In this document: piece after piece, positions 27,398-34,950 of the stretch | Layout: each line of letters begins with the position of its first letter | Numbering within the stretch: the first letter of the stretch is position 1 | Position numbers and translations under genes: made by a program | The notes under the pieces: model-generated | What the model was told of the DNA's origin: nothing | The model's input: only the letters and a program-made list of their open reading frames with translations | Database searches by the model: none | Origin: Methylobacter sp. KS41 | Lineage (GTDB): Bacteria; Pseudomonadota; Gammaproteobacteria; Methylococcales; Methylomonadaceae | Reading direction: 5' to 3' | DNA: 64,000 bases | NCBI GenBank assembly: GCA_002862125.1 | Contig: PHSP01000002.1 | Span: 62,001 to 126,000 of the forward strand

Positions 27398-28620
27398 ATA
27401 TGCTATTTTTGCTGATTGTCAGCGTTCTGATATTAATCGCTTTTCTGCTAATACTGCCGCCATTATGGCGTAAACAAACCGTTATAGAAGCTGACCTGGA
27501 TCAGAGGAATATACTGATTGCCCAGCATCGCCTGGCTGAGCTTAAAGAAAACAAACTCTCTGGTGGTCTGAGTCAGGCTCAATACGATGAACAGTTAGCC
27601 GACCTTGAGCAGGCATTAAGTGATGATCTCGAAATCAAAAGCCATGTAAGCACGGTAAAAAGCCAGGGCAGGTGGGTCGTTTATGTGCTGGTTGTAGGCG
27701 TGCCTTTGCTGGCGGGGTCACTTTACCTGGGTCTGGGTAATTATCAAGCTATTAGCCACAGCGCTGAAATGGCGGTGGACCCGGATACGCTGAAGCTTGA
27801 AGAAATCAACAAAATGGTTAATGGTTTGGCCGAAAAGATGAAAAACGAACCTGATAACGCTCAAGGCTGGTTAATGCTGGGCCGTTCCTACAAGGTTTTG
27901 GGGCAATATCCTAAAGCGGTTGATGCGTTTGCCAATGCCTATCGTTTGTTGGGTGACCAGGCCGAAGTCATGCTGCTTTATGCAGACACTATCGCTTATG
28001 CCAATGGCAAGAATCTGGCGGGAAAACCCACGGAATTAATATTTAAAGCCCTGGCATTGGAGCCGGACAATATGACTGCCTTAGGTCTGGGCGGCATGGC
28101 TAAAGCCCAGCAGGGTGATCTGGTTGCTGCGAAAAGGTTATGGGAAAAACTGAACGCATTATTGCCGCCGGGATCGGAATCCCAACTGGAAATACAAGGC
28201 TTACTGGCTAAAATCCATAGTGAGCCGCCAGCTGATGCTCAGCCCGAAGCCGCGCAACAAGCCGGGGGTCCGGGTGCTGCTATTGAAGTGCAGGTTAGCT
28301 TAGCGCCGGAGTTAAAAAATATGGCCAGCCCAAGCGACACAGTTTTTGTCTATGCGCAAGCGTTATCAGGCCCCAAAATGCCTTTAGCCATCGTCCGTAA
28401 ACAAGTATCTGATTTGCCGTTAACCGTCAGCTTGAATGATTCGATGGCGATGATGCCGGACATGAAATTATCGAACTTTGCCAATGTTAAATTACTGGCG
28501 CGTGTTTCCAAGTCCGGCAATGCCATGTCGCAGCCGGGCGACTTGATCGGCGTTATTGAAGAAGTCCCGTTGGCGGAAAAGGGCAGTCATACGATAGTCA
28601 TTAACGGACAAGTCAAATGA
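27394..28620 (+). CDS. ccmI: TPR-containing cytochrome c maturation protein CcmI
   Basis: CcmI binds apocytochromes and presents them to CcmF/H. The protein of about 408 residues has two membrane helices (about 3-22 and 90-110), tetratricopeptide repeats (about 150-260: AQGWLMLGRSYKVLGQYPKAVDAFANAY) and a C-terminal beta-rich domain. The start may be TTG at 27394 overlapping the ccmH stop or ATG at 27400; both are in frame. It overlaps hemN by four bases. Confidence 0.92.
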   Translation: MNMLFLLIVSVLILIAFLLILPPLWRKQTVIEADLDQRNILIAQHRLAELKENKLSGGLSQAQYDEQLADLEQALSDDLEIKSHVSTVKSQGRWVVYVLVVGVPLLAGSLYLGLGNYQAISHSAEMAVDPDTLKLEEINKMVNGLAEKMKNEPDNAQGWLMLGRSYKVLGQYPKAVDAFANAYRLLGDQAEVMLLYADTIAYANGKNLAGKPTELIFKALALEPDNMTALGLGGMAKAQQGDLVAAKRLWEKLNALLPPGSESQLEIQGLLAKIHSEPPADAQPEAAQQAGGPGAAIEVQVSLAPELKNMASPSDTVFVYAQALSGPKMPLAIVRKQVSDLPLTVSLNDSMAMMPDMKLSNFANVKLLARVSKSGNAMSQPGDLIGVIEEVPLAEKGSHTIVINGQVK

Positions 28621-30002
28621 TGGATCAATCTATCAAATTTGACCTGGACCTGATCAATCGTTATGACAGGGCCGGACCGCGTTATACCTCATACCCGACC
28701 GCATTGGAATTGCACGAAGGCTTTGGCGATGAAGAGTACCGCCGGCACATAGCAAAATCGAATGCTCAAGGCGGACCCTTATCGCTGTATTTTCATATTC
28801 CTTTTTGCGATACCGTTTGCTTTTATTGCGCCTGCAATAAAATCATCACTAAAAACCGAAAACACGCCGAACCTTACTTAGCGAATCTCTGCAAGGAAAT
28901 CGCCATGCAAGGCGGTTTGTTTGACTCCAGCCGGGTTGTCAATCAATTGCACTGGGGCGGCGGTACGCCGACTTTTTTAAGCTACGAACAAATGAAGCAA
29001 TTGATGGCGGTAACCCGTCAGCATTTTTTGTTAAAAGATGACGATAGCGGCGAATATTCCATAGAAGTCGATCCCAGGGAGACACATTCCCAGACTATCA
29101 AGCAATTGCGCGAACTGGGCTTTAACCGAATCAGTCTGGGGTTGCAGGATTTTGATCCCGCCGTGCAAAAAGCCGTCAATCGCATTCAAAGCGAAGAACA
29201 GACTTTTAGCGTTTTAGAAGCCGCGCGCGCCGGAGGTTTCCGGTCAACCAATATCGATTTAATCTACGGTTTGCCGCTGCAAACGGTGGCGACTTTTTCC
29301 CGTACCCTTGATAAAATTCTGGCGGCGGCGCCTGACCGTTTCTCGATTTTCAATTACGCCCACATGCCGAACCGGTTTAAAACCCAGCGGCAAATTAACG
29401 ATGCGGATATGCCCAGCGCCGATGTAAAGCTGGATATTTTGCAAATGGTGGGGCAAAAGCTGACGGCGGCAGGGTATGTCTATATCGGCATGGATCACTT
29501 TGCCAAACCTGATGATGAACTGGCTATCGCCCAACGTGAAGGCAAGCTGCACCGTAATTTTCAAGGTTATTCAACACATTCGGATTGTGACTTAATAGGT
29601 CTTGGCATCACGTCCATAGGCAGGGTAGGGGATGCGTATATTCAGAATGTAAAAGAACTGGACGAATACGATCAGCTTATCAGCCAAAATAAATTGCCTG
29701 TTTTTAAAGGCTTCGAGCTGGATGATGACGATAAGCTACGCCGCGCCGTCATAACCCAATTGATATGCCACTTTGACTTGAGCTTTGCGAGCATCGAACA
29801 GGAATTTCCCATCAACTTTGCCGGTTACTTTGCCAGAGAACTCCATGCATTGGCACCCATGCAAGCCGATGGCTTGTTAAGCTTATCAGACAAAGGCATT
29901 CACGTATTACCCGCTGGACGCTTATTGATCCGCAATATCTGCATGGTTTTGGACAAGTATCTCGCGCAAAAACAACAACAGCAGTTTTCAAAAGTTATTT
30001 AG
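28617..30002 (+). CDS. hemN: Oxygen-independent coproporphyrinogen III dehydrogenase HemN
   Basis: HemN is the radical SAM enzyme that makes protoporphyrinogen IX without oxygen in haem synthesis. The 461-residue protein starts with the HemN N-terminus (RYDRAGPRYTSYPTA) and has the cluster motif CDTVCFYCAC (Cys64, 68, 71, with 73 as the extra HemN cysteine), GGGTPTFL and the SIGRVG region. It overlaps ccmI, coupling haem supply with haem attachment. Confidence 0.96.
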   Translation: MMDQSIKFDLDLINRYDRAGPRYTSYPTALELHEGFGDEEYRRHIAKSNAQGGPLSLYFHIPFCDTVCFYCACNKIITKNRKHAEPYLANLCKEIAMQGGLFDSSRVVNQLHWGGGTPTFLSYEQMKQLMAVTRQHFLLKDDDSGEYSIEVDPRETHSQTIKQLRELGFNRISLGLQDFDPAVQKAVNRIQSEEQTFSVLEAARAGGFRSTNIDLIYGLPLQTVATFSRTLDKILAAAPDRFSIFNYAHMPNRFKTQRQINDADMPSADVKLDILQMVGQKLTAAGYVYIGMDHFAKPDDELAIAQREGKLHRNFQGYSTHSDCDLIGLGITSIGRVGDAYIQNVKELDEYDQLISQNKLPVFKGFELDDDDKLRRAVITQLICHFDLSFASIEQEFPINFAGYFARELHALAPMQADGLLSLSDKGIHVLPAGRLLIRNICMVLDKYLAQKQQQQFSKVI

Positions 30003-30010
30003 GCTGTCTG

Positions 30011-30220
30011 ATGAATAATGACCGGATAATAGAACTGGAAATAAAGGCAGCTTATCAGGAAGACTTATTGCAGGACTTGAATAAGATAGTGGGCCAGCAG
30101 CAGCAACAGATAGACCGCCTGGAAGCAACGTGCAGACTGCTTAATGAGCGCATTAAAAGTTTGTCTACCGAGAGTAGCGGAGCCGGTGAAAATGTAGATG
30201 AAGTGCCGCCGCATTATTAA
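30011..30220 (+). CDS. slyX: SlyX family protein
   Basis: A 69-residue coiled-coil protein (RIIELEIKAAYQEDLLQDLN...RLEATCRLLNERIK) ending in PPHY, the conserved SlyX C-terminus. Function unknown in general. It lies nine bases after hemN and ends the ccm transcript. Confidence 0.9.
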   Translation: MNNDRIIELEIKAAYQEDLLQDLNKIVGQQQQQIDRLEATCRLLNERIKSLSTESSGAGENVDEVPPHY

Positions 30221-31125
30221 GGCTGCATGGGGCGTATTCGAGTAAGTAATCAGTTATAGCTCTTTTTTTACGATCCAACATAAGCATGTTCAGTAATTAT
30301 AATCGGATGAATCATCTGAGACCCATTTGATAGCTACGGGCGATTTGCGGTTCATATATTTATAAAGGTGATGTGGTCATGACAGAAAACTCTTGCACGC
30401 CATTTGGTGTTCATTGCTTTTTTCCTGATTAATATGTACAGCCCATTTCTGGATAGATGATTGATGGGTACTAGGTAATATTTCCCAGCGCATGAGCAAT
30501 TGGAAAATTAAGAAGATCACATTCGAGAATAGTCCTTCGCTTTAAGAGGAAAAAGCTCTAATACAGCATTGTAACTATACGCATGCTCTTGTCGAAACGA
30601 ACTGCGTTCATCATGCAGTAATGAAATGAGCTTCATAAATGGCAAAGATAACGAATTTGAATTTAATAATTTAAGTAAAAAAGCCATCGCCTCAGACTGA
30701 TCATCGAAACCACTTCGACTGGCGTTTCGACTTTTCAAAACCGTTTGCCATAAGTTTTCCACTGGTCCAAGCCAGAAATTTGCAAAAGGGATCGTCAAAG
30801 CAATTTCCAGACCCTTGGGGTCCATATCGCTAAAAACGATAACCTCTTTATTAGTACCAAACCTTCTTACAAAGTCATAACAGGTATTTACCTTTGCCCC
30901 TGACTTATGATCTCCTCTATAAACCCATAAAGCTTGTCGAGCAAAAGGAGGTAGATTACATTCACCGCATACCTGCATCAAGGCAAGGTTTTCTACGACC
31001 ACAATGGCATCATGTTCTATGGACCTAATTCCTGAATTCAAACAAAATAACCCAGCTGTCTATAGTGGACCCCGAAATCCGGACAATAGTTTAAGATATG
31101 CCCTGTTGTAAAAAAGAGGCAGAAA

Positions 31126-31419
31126 ATGAGCGAAAGCAAACGGAAAATTTTTACAGGCACGCAAAAAGCCAAGGTTGCACTGGAAGCGGTGAAGGGCACT
31201 AAAACAGTCAATGAGATCGCACAGGAGTTCGGAGTCCATCCGACCCAAGTGACGCAATGGAAGAAGGAATTGCTTGCCAATGCAGGCAGTTTATTTGAAG
31301 GCAAGCGTGGCCCTAAACCGGTCAATGCCCAGAGTGACCCAGACCGGTTGTACGCCAAGATCGGGCAACTCAACATGGAACTGGATTGGCTTAAAAAAAA
31401 GTCTGGACTCAGCCTGTAG
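31126..31419 (+). CDS. IS3-family transposase OrfA
   Basis: A 97-residue helix-turn-helix protein (KVALEAVKGTKTVNEIAQEFG, VHPTQVTQWKKELL) typical of IS3 OrfA, ending in a leucine-zipper-like stretch ELDWLKKKSG. Near its end lies an A8G run (31393-31401), the slippage site for a -1 frameshift that would join OrfA to OrfB. Confidence 0.93.
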   Translation: MSESKRKIFTGTQKAKVALEAVKGTKTVNEIAQEFGVHPTQVTQWKKELLANAGSLFEGKRGPKPVNAQSDPDRLYAKIGQLNMELDWLKKKSGLSL

Positions 31420-31487
31420 TTGAGCGGCAGAAGTGGATAGAGCCAGGTGGATTACTTGCCCTATCCACGCAATGCAAGCTTCTCGCG

Positions 31488-32336
31488 GTGACGCGCTCGG
31501 TGGTGTATGACCAGAAAAAGCGTCCACAAAAAGCAGTCGACGAGTTTGAGTGCATGCTGTTGAACAAGCTCGATGAAGAGTACACGCGGCATCCGTTTTA
31601 TGGGTCGCGGCGCATGACGAAATACTTATGTGGCTGTGGGTACGCAGTCAATCGCAAGCGGGTGCAACGCTTGATGCAAAAGTTGGGACTGGCCGGTATG
31701 GCTCCCGGCCCCAACACCAGCAAGCCACATCCGGAGCACAAGCTTTATCCGTACGTGTTAAGGGGCTTAGCTATTATCCGCCCCAATCAGGTATGGAGCA
31801 CCGACATCACTTACATTCGACTACGGCACGGATTTGTGTATCTGGTTGCGATTATTGACTGGTACAGCCGCAAGATACTGTCATGGCGATTGTCGAACAC
31901 GATGGATGCGGGATTCTGTGTGGATTGTTTGGAAGAAGCCATCAAGAACTATGGTGCGCCGGAGATCTTCAATACCGACCAGGGCCCTCAATTCACCAGT
32001 GACAGTTTCACTGGCGTATTGATCAAAAATGGCATCACCATTAGCATGGATGGGCGAGGCCGTGCTTTGGACAATATTTTTGTCGAACGGCTATGGCGCA
32101 CGGTGAAATATGAAGATGTGTACTTGAAGGGATACGAAAACATGCCGGATTTACTATTGGGGTTGACGCAGTACTTCCTGTTTTACAACGAGGAAAGGCT
32201 ACATCAATCGTTGGGCTATACAACACCGGATAGGGTGTATCAGACAGCAACAGGTGGCGGCGCCAAGATTGTGGATAAATTTAACAAGCCGTCAGAAACA
32301 TTAGGCATTGAACTTACGAACGTCAGCGATAGTTGA
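31488..32336 (+). CDS. IS3-family transposase OrfB (DDE integrase)
   Basis: A 282-residue rve-type catalytic protein. The DDE triad is visible in WSTDITYI, NTDQGPQFTS and FVERLWRTVK, followed by YNEERLHQSLGYTTP. The GTG at 31488 opens the independent frame; by -1 frameshift from OrfA the frame already runs from about 31401 (VWTQPVVERQ...). It appears full length and potentially active. Confidence 0.93.
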   Translation: MTRSVVYDQKKRPQKAVDEFECMLLNKLDEEYTRHPFYGSRRMTKYLCGCGYAVNRKRVQRLMQKLGLAGMAPGPNTSKPHPEHKLYPYVLRGLAIIRPNQVWSTDITYIRLRHGFVYLVAIIDWYSRKILSWRLSNTMDAGFCVDCLEEAIKNYGAPEIFNTDQGPQFTSDSFTGVLIKNGITISMDGRGRALDNIFVERLWRTVKYEDVYLKGYENMPDLLLGLTQYFLFYNEERLHQSLGYTTPDRVYQTATGGGAKIVDKFNKPSETLGIELTNVSDS

Positions 32337-32383
32337 GGTTAAAAAGAGCGGATATTGGTTTAAAGCCTCTACCGGCGGTCTCC

Positions 32384-32491
32384 ATGTGGACAAAGCGTGA
32401 ATTTCCTTCGGAACGTGTGGATAAGCTGATAGAAAACTGCTTAGGCAGTTTACCACGAGCTTACCCACACTAATTCACCCTTTGACCACAT
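32384..32491. repeat. Nested imperfect palindrome with three paired arms
   Basis: Outer arms ATGTGGACAAAGCGTGAAT (32384-32402) and its complement (32473-32491) differ at 2 of 19 positions. Middle arms GTGTGGATAAGCT (32415-32427) and AGCTTACCCACAC (32458-32470) pair with one G-T type mismatch. Inner arms AAACTGC/GCAGTTT (32434-32451) close on TTAG. Together they make one long hairpin of about 108 bases downstream of orfB. Confidence 0.85.
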
Positions 32492-32492
32492 T

Positions 32493-32533
32493 CCGCCGCA
32501 GTAAACATAAAGGAATATCAAAATGCCTGCGGC
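32493..32533. repeat. Second hairpin, GCCGCAG/CTGCGGC
   Basis: Arms GCCGCAG (32495-32501) and CTGCGGC (32527-32533), separated by 25 AT-rich bases, immediately beyond the nested palindrome. No coding frame is present from 32337 to 32680. Confidence 0.6.
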
Positions 32534-33094
32534 GCAATAATAACAATGTATTGAAATGAAAAAGGAAATGACTTAATTTTTGAATAATTTGTTGTGGGCA
32601 ATAGGGAGTACTCTACTCCGTATAGAAGAATTGGGACAGCGCCATTCAGCTGTAATGTGGACAGGACTCTATCTTAAACTCAATGAATATTTGTCTGGAC
32701 AGAGGGGGCCACTTTAGTCGGAATTAATTCAGGATGTAATTGTATATTTTTCCCGTTGAGGCGAATAACGCCATCAGGACTATTTAACAACAAAAGATCG
32801 TGGCTGACTGGTTTGCTAGCCAGCTTTTCGTTGGGATGATATTTCGCCATCTCTAAGCGGTTTTCCGGCAGTTGCCCGGTCACGAACGGGTCTATACCTA
32901 ATTCATCCTTTACTTGCTGACGCAGGCGGCGTTTGTCGTCGGCACTGAAAACCAGTTGTTGCTTGCTAACGTAGCCACAACCGTAACGTGTCATTATTTG
33001 TTGACCGTGCGTGCTATTGCGGCGGATGGTGCTTTGATCCGGCTTGTCTCTGACCAATGCGCTGATCCATTGATACATGTGCCTGTTCATGTCA

Positions 33095-34324
33095 TCAGGC
33101 TACCCGCTGCAACTGGATTTCCTCGATGATCTGGTTGCCGTCGAAGCCAGCCAGGTTTTCGCCTTGCATATCCAGTGCAATCGTGCGGTGCATGCGTCCT
33201 GGCAGGCAGCAATACTGCGCGAACACCATGTCCAGCCACAGCTCGGCTTTGACTTCCAGGCATTGCTTATTCCAATAACGCAGCGCCGAAACTTTGCGGC
33301 CTTGCTGTTCCAGGGCCAGCACAAACAGGTTTTCGATATGGCTTTCGTACAGGTCTTGATCGTATTCGATCTGCCCCGGAATTCGGGTGTCCAACGGCGA
33401 TGTGGCGCTATCTCTGGTCAGCGGTGCGACGGGTTTAGACTGGCGCCGCAGTTCCTGAACGATGACAGCCAGATCGGCCTGCAGGACCGGATTGGCCGGG
33501 TTGATGCCGGGTTGCAACGTCAGGCCGGCGCCGCGCCGCAACAGCTTAGGAATATCGGCTTCGGCGCTCCAGTCCAGAGGCTCCCATTCCGGGTGCTGCT
33601 TCAAAAACTGGGCCATGGCCCGGCAGCGGTTGGCGGTTTGTTCCTGCAATCGCAGTTTAAACAGCAACTCCTTCATGCGGCCGACGATGCCGGTCAGCCG
33701 TTCGACGATGCTCTTGTATTGATCGATGAAACGGATGATTTTCCGGCTCAGCTCTGGCGGAATGGCGCTCCAGCTCAGCCAGTCGTAGCAATCATCGATC
33801 CTCACGTGATTCAATTCTTGCACCAGTTGTTGCGCATAAGCCAGTGCGCGCTGGTTTTGCCTGATCTTGCTGTTCAGCGAGCCGACGAAACCGAACTGGC
33901 TGGTAATCGCCGCAAACATCACCCCCAGACTGCTTTCCAGCGCTTCGACCGCTTCGTACAAAGTATCGTCGATCTGTTCCAGATGATATTGCGCTTCGTC
34001 CTGGTTGTTCTGTTCCAGCGCGCGGCGATAGTCTTCGATATACTCCTCGACGCTCAGTATCATTTTGGCCATGTTGATGTTTTGCTGGTAGCGCTGGTTG
34101 CGCAGCAGCAGGCGGTCAATCAGGCGCTTGATGTCGTAGGTCAAGCGGTACTCGTCGCTGACATCGGCGCTACGCAAAATGCCGGATTTTTTCAGGCTGT
34201 CGATTGCGCTACGGTTGTCGTCGTCGGTAAACACCGTGCCGTTGATATAGGTTTGCGCCAACAGTTGATCGGCGCTAGCCAGCTTGCGTATCAGCCCGGC
34301 AATTTGCTCGTGGTCGAAACTCAT
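33095..34324 (-). CDS. Kleisin-like subunit (JetA/MksF-like) of an SMC defence complex
   Basis: A 409-residue, mostly alpha-helical protein. Kleisins bridge the SMC heads and bind the KITE subunit. The N-terminus (residues 1-75) looks like a winged-helix domain, and the middle (about 75-260) is long amphipathic helix. It shares no obvious motif with DUF3375 JetA that I recall, so assignment depends on position between the KITE-like and TOPRIM genes, coupling to both, and helical character resembling MksF. It overlaps the upstream gene by four bases (ATGA). Reading frame intact. A long open frame on the opposite strand (33077-34423) is a compositional shadow. Confidence 0.7.
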   Translation of the reverse strand: MSFDHEQIAGLIRKLASADQLLAQTYINGTVFTDDDNRSAIDSLKKSGILRSADVSDEYRLTYDIKRLIDRLLLRNQRYQQNINMAKMILSVEEYIEDYRRALEQNNQDEAQYHLEQIDDTLYEAVEALESSLGVMFAAITSQFGFVGSLNSKIRQNQRALAYAQQLVQELNHVRIDDCYDWLSWSAIPPELSRKIIRFIDQYKSIVERLTGIVGRMKELLFKLRLQEQTANRCRAMAQFLKQHPEWEPLDWSAEADIPKLLRRGAGLTLQPGINPANPVLQADLAVIVQELRRQSKPVAPLTRDSATSPLDTRIPGQIEYDQDLYESHIENLFVLALEQQGRKVSALRYWNKQCLEVKAELWLDMVFAQYCCLPGRMHRTIALDMQGENLAGFDGNQIIEEIQLQRVA

Positions 34325-34950
34325 AAAAACAGTTCCTGCTGTTCGCCGTCTTCGCCGGCGGCGTGTTGGTCCAGTTCCAGGTTTTCGGCGTCGTTCAAGA
34401 AGGCGATGACGTTATGCAGATAATTGATCTTGCCGGTGGCGATATAGACCGAGGCTTGCGGATTAGGCCGGACCAGGTAGCCGGTGTGCTCCAGTTTTTG
34501 CAGCACCCAGGACAATTGATCGTTGAAACCGGTTTTGCTGGTTTTGAACAGCGTCAACTGGGTCAGCCGGTTCAGTTGTTCGGATAACGAAGGTTCGTGT
34601 TCGATGGCCTGTAACAGCCGGTGCAGACGGATTTCATCGCGGGCCCGGATCGGCATGTCTTGCCCCAGCGCCGTCATGACCATATCCATCCATTCGACCA
34701 CCGGTCGCAATTGTGAGCGTATCTCCGAAAAGGCTTCTCTGATCGAGCCGCGATTGCTGTCGTCGACCACCGTGTAGGCGGCGTAAAACAACTCGCCGTC
34801 CAGATTGAGTAGTTCTCTGTCCAGCGGCTTGAGAAACAGGTTGATCTTGTCGGCATTGGTCGGCTGAGATAAATACTCGAAGGCGTCAGGGTAGGCGGTC
34901 GGACAGATGAAATGGCCGCTCAATACCGCTTCGGCGACTTGCTTAAACAT
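34321..34950 (-). CDS. KITE-like subunit (JetB/MksE-like) of an SMC defence complex
   Basis: A 209-residue protein from the ATG at 34950, which has a strong GGAGG six bases upstream; the longer frame to 35019 is not needed. It begins MFKQVAEAVLSGHFICPTAYPDAF, like MksE (the KITE subunit), and continues with helix-rich stretches and a winged-helix-like C-terminal half (LSWVLQKLEHTGYLVRPNP, SVYIATGKINYLHNVIAFL). KITE dimers bind the kleisin and DNA. It overlaps the SMC gene's end by 8 bases and the kleisin start by 4. Confidence 0.75.
   Translation of the reverse strand: MFKQVAEAVLSGHFICPTAYPDAFEYLSQPTNADKINLFLKPLDRELLNLDGELFYAAYTVVDDSNRGSIREAFSEIRSQLRPVVEWMDMVMTALGQDMPIRARDEIRLHRLLQAIEHEPSLSEQLNRLTQLTLFKTSKTGFNDQLSWVLQKLEHTGYLVRPNPQASVYIATGKINYLHNVIAFLNDAENLELDQHAAGEDGEQQELFL

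Larger units (their letters stand above)
31066..32711 (+). mobile_element. IS3-family insertion sequence inside the TOPRIM gene
   Basis: Contains orfA and orfB with the DDE integrase core. The left end TGGACCCCGAAATCCGGACA (31066-31085) is matched in inverted orientation by the right end at 32688-32711 (TTTGTCTGGAC then GGGGGCCA), and similarity extends outward (CTATAG against CTTTAG). Subterminal ATCTTAAACT motifs are also shared. No clean target duplication could be assigned. The 375 bases between orfB and the right end are longer than usual for this family and are filled with palindromes. Total about 1.65 kb. Confidence 0.85.
30517..33090 (-). pseudogene. JetD/MksG-like TOPRIM nuclease gene, split by an IS3-family insertion
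   Basis: The fourth gene of the SMC operon. In Wadjet systems JetD is the nuclease subunit that cuts plasmid DNA. The N-terminal 126 codons run from 33090 to 32712 (MNRHMYQWISALVRD ... ELIPTKVA) and the C-terminal 180 codons from 31059 to 30517 (AGLFCLNSGIRS ... DYSRM). Joined, they give about 306 residues. The C-part carries a TOPRIM core: acidic VVENL and FSDMDPKGLE (DxD), plus YRGDHKSG. It begins four bases after the kleisin gene ends. The joined length is shorter than the DUF3322-DUF2220 JetD I know (nearer 400), so this may be a distinct clade or some sequence was lost. Confidence 0.85.

Noticed and set aside
33077-34423. A 448-codon plus-strand open frame
   Set aside because: It lies opposite the coupled kleisin-like gene, has no recognisable domain, and its composition mirrors the codon pattern of the minus-strand gene.
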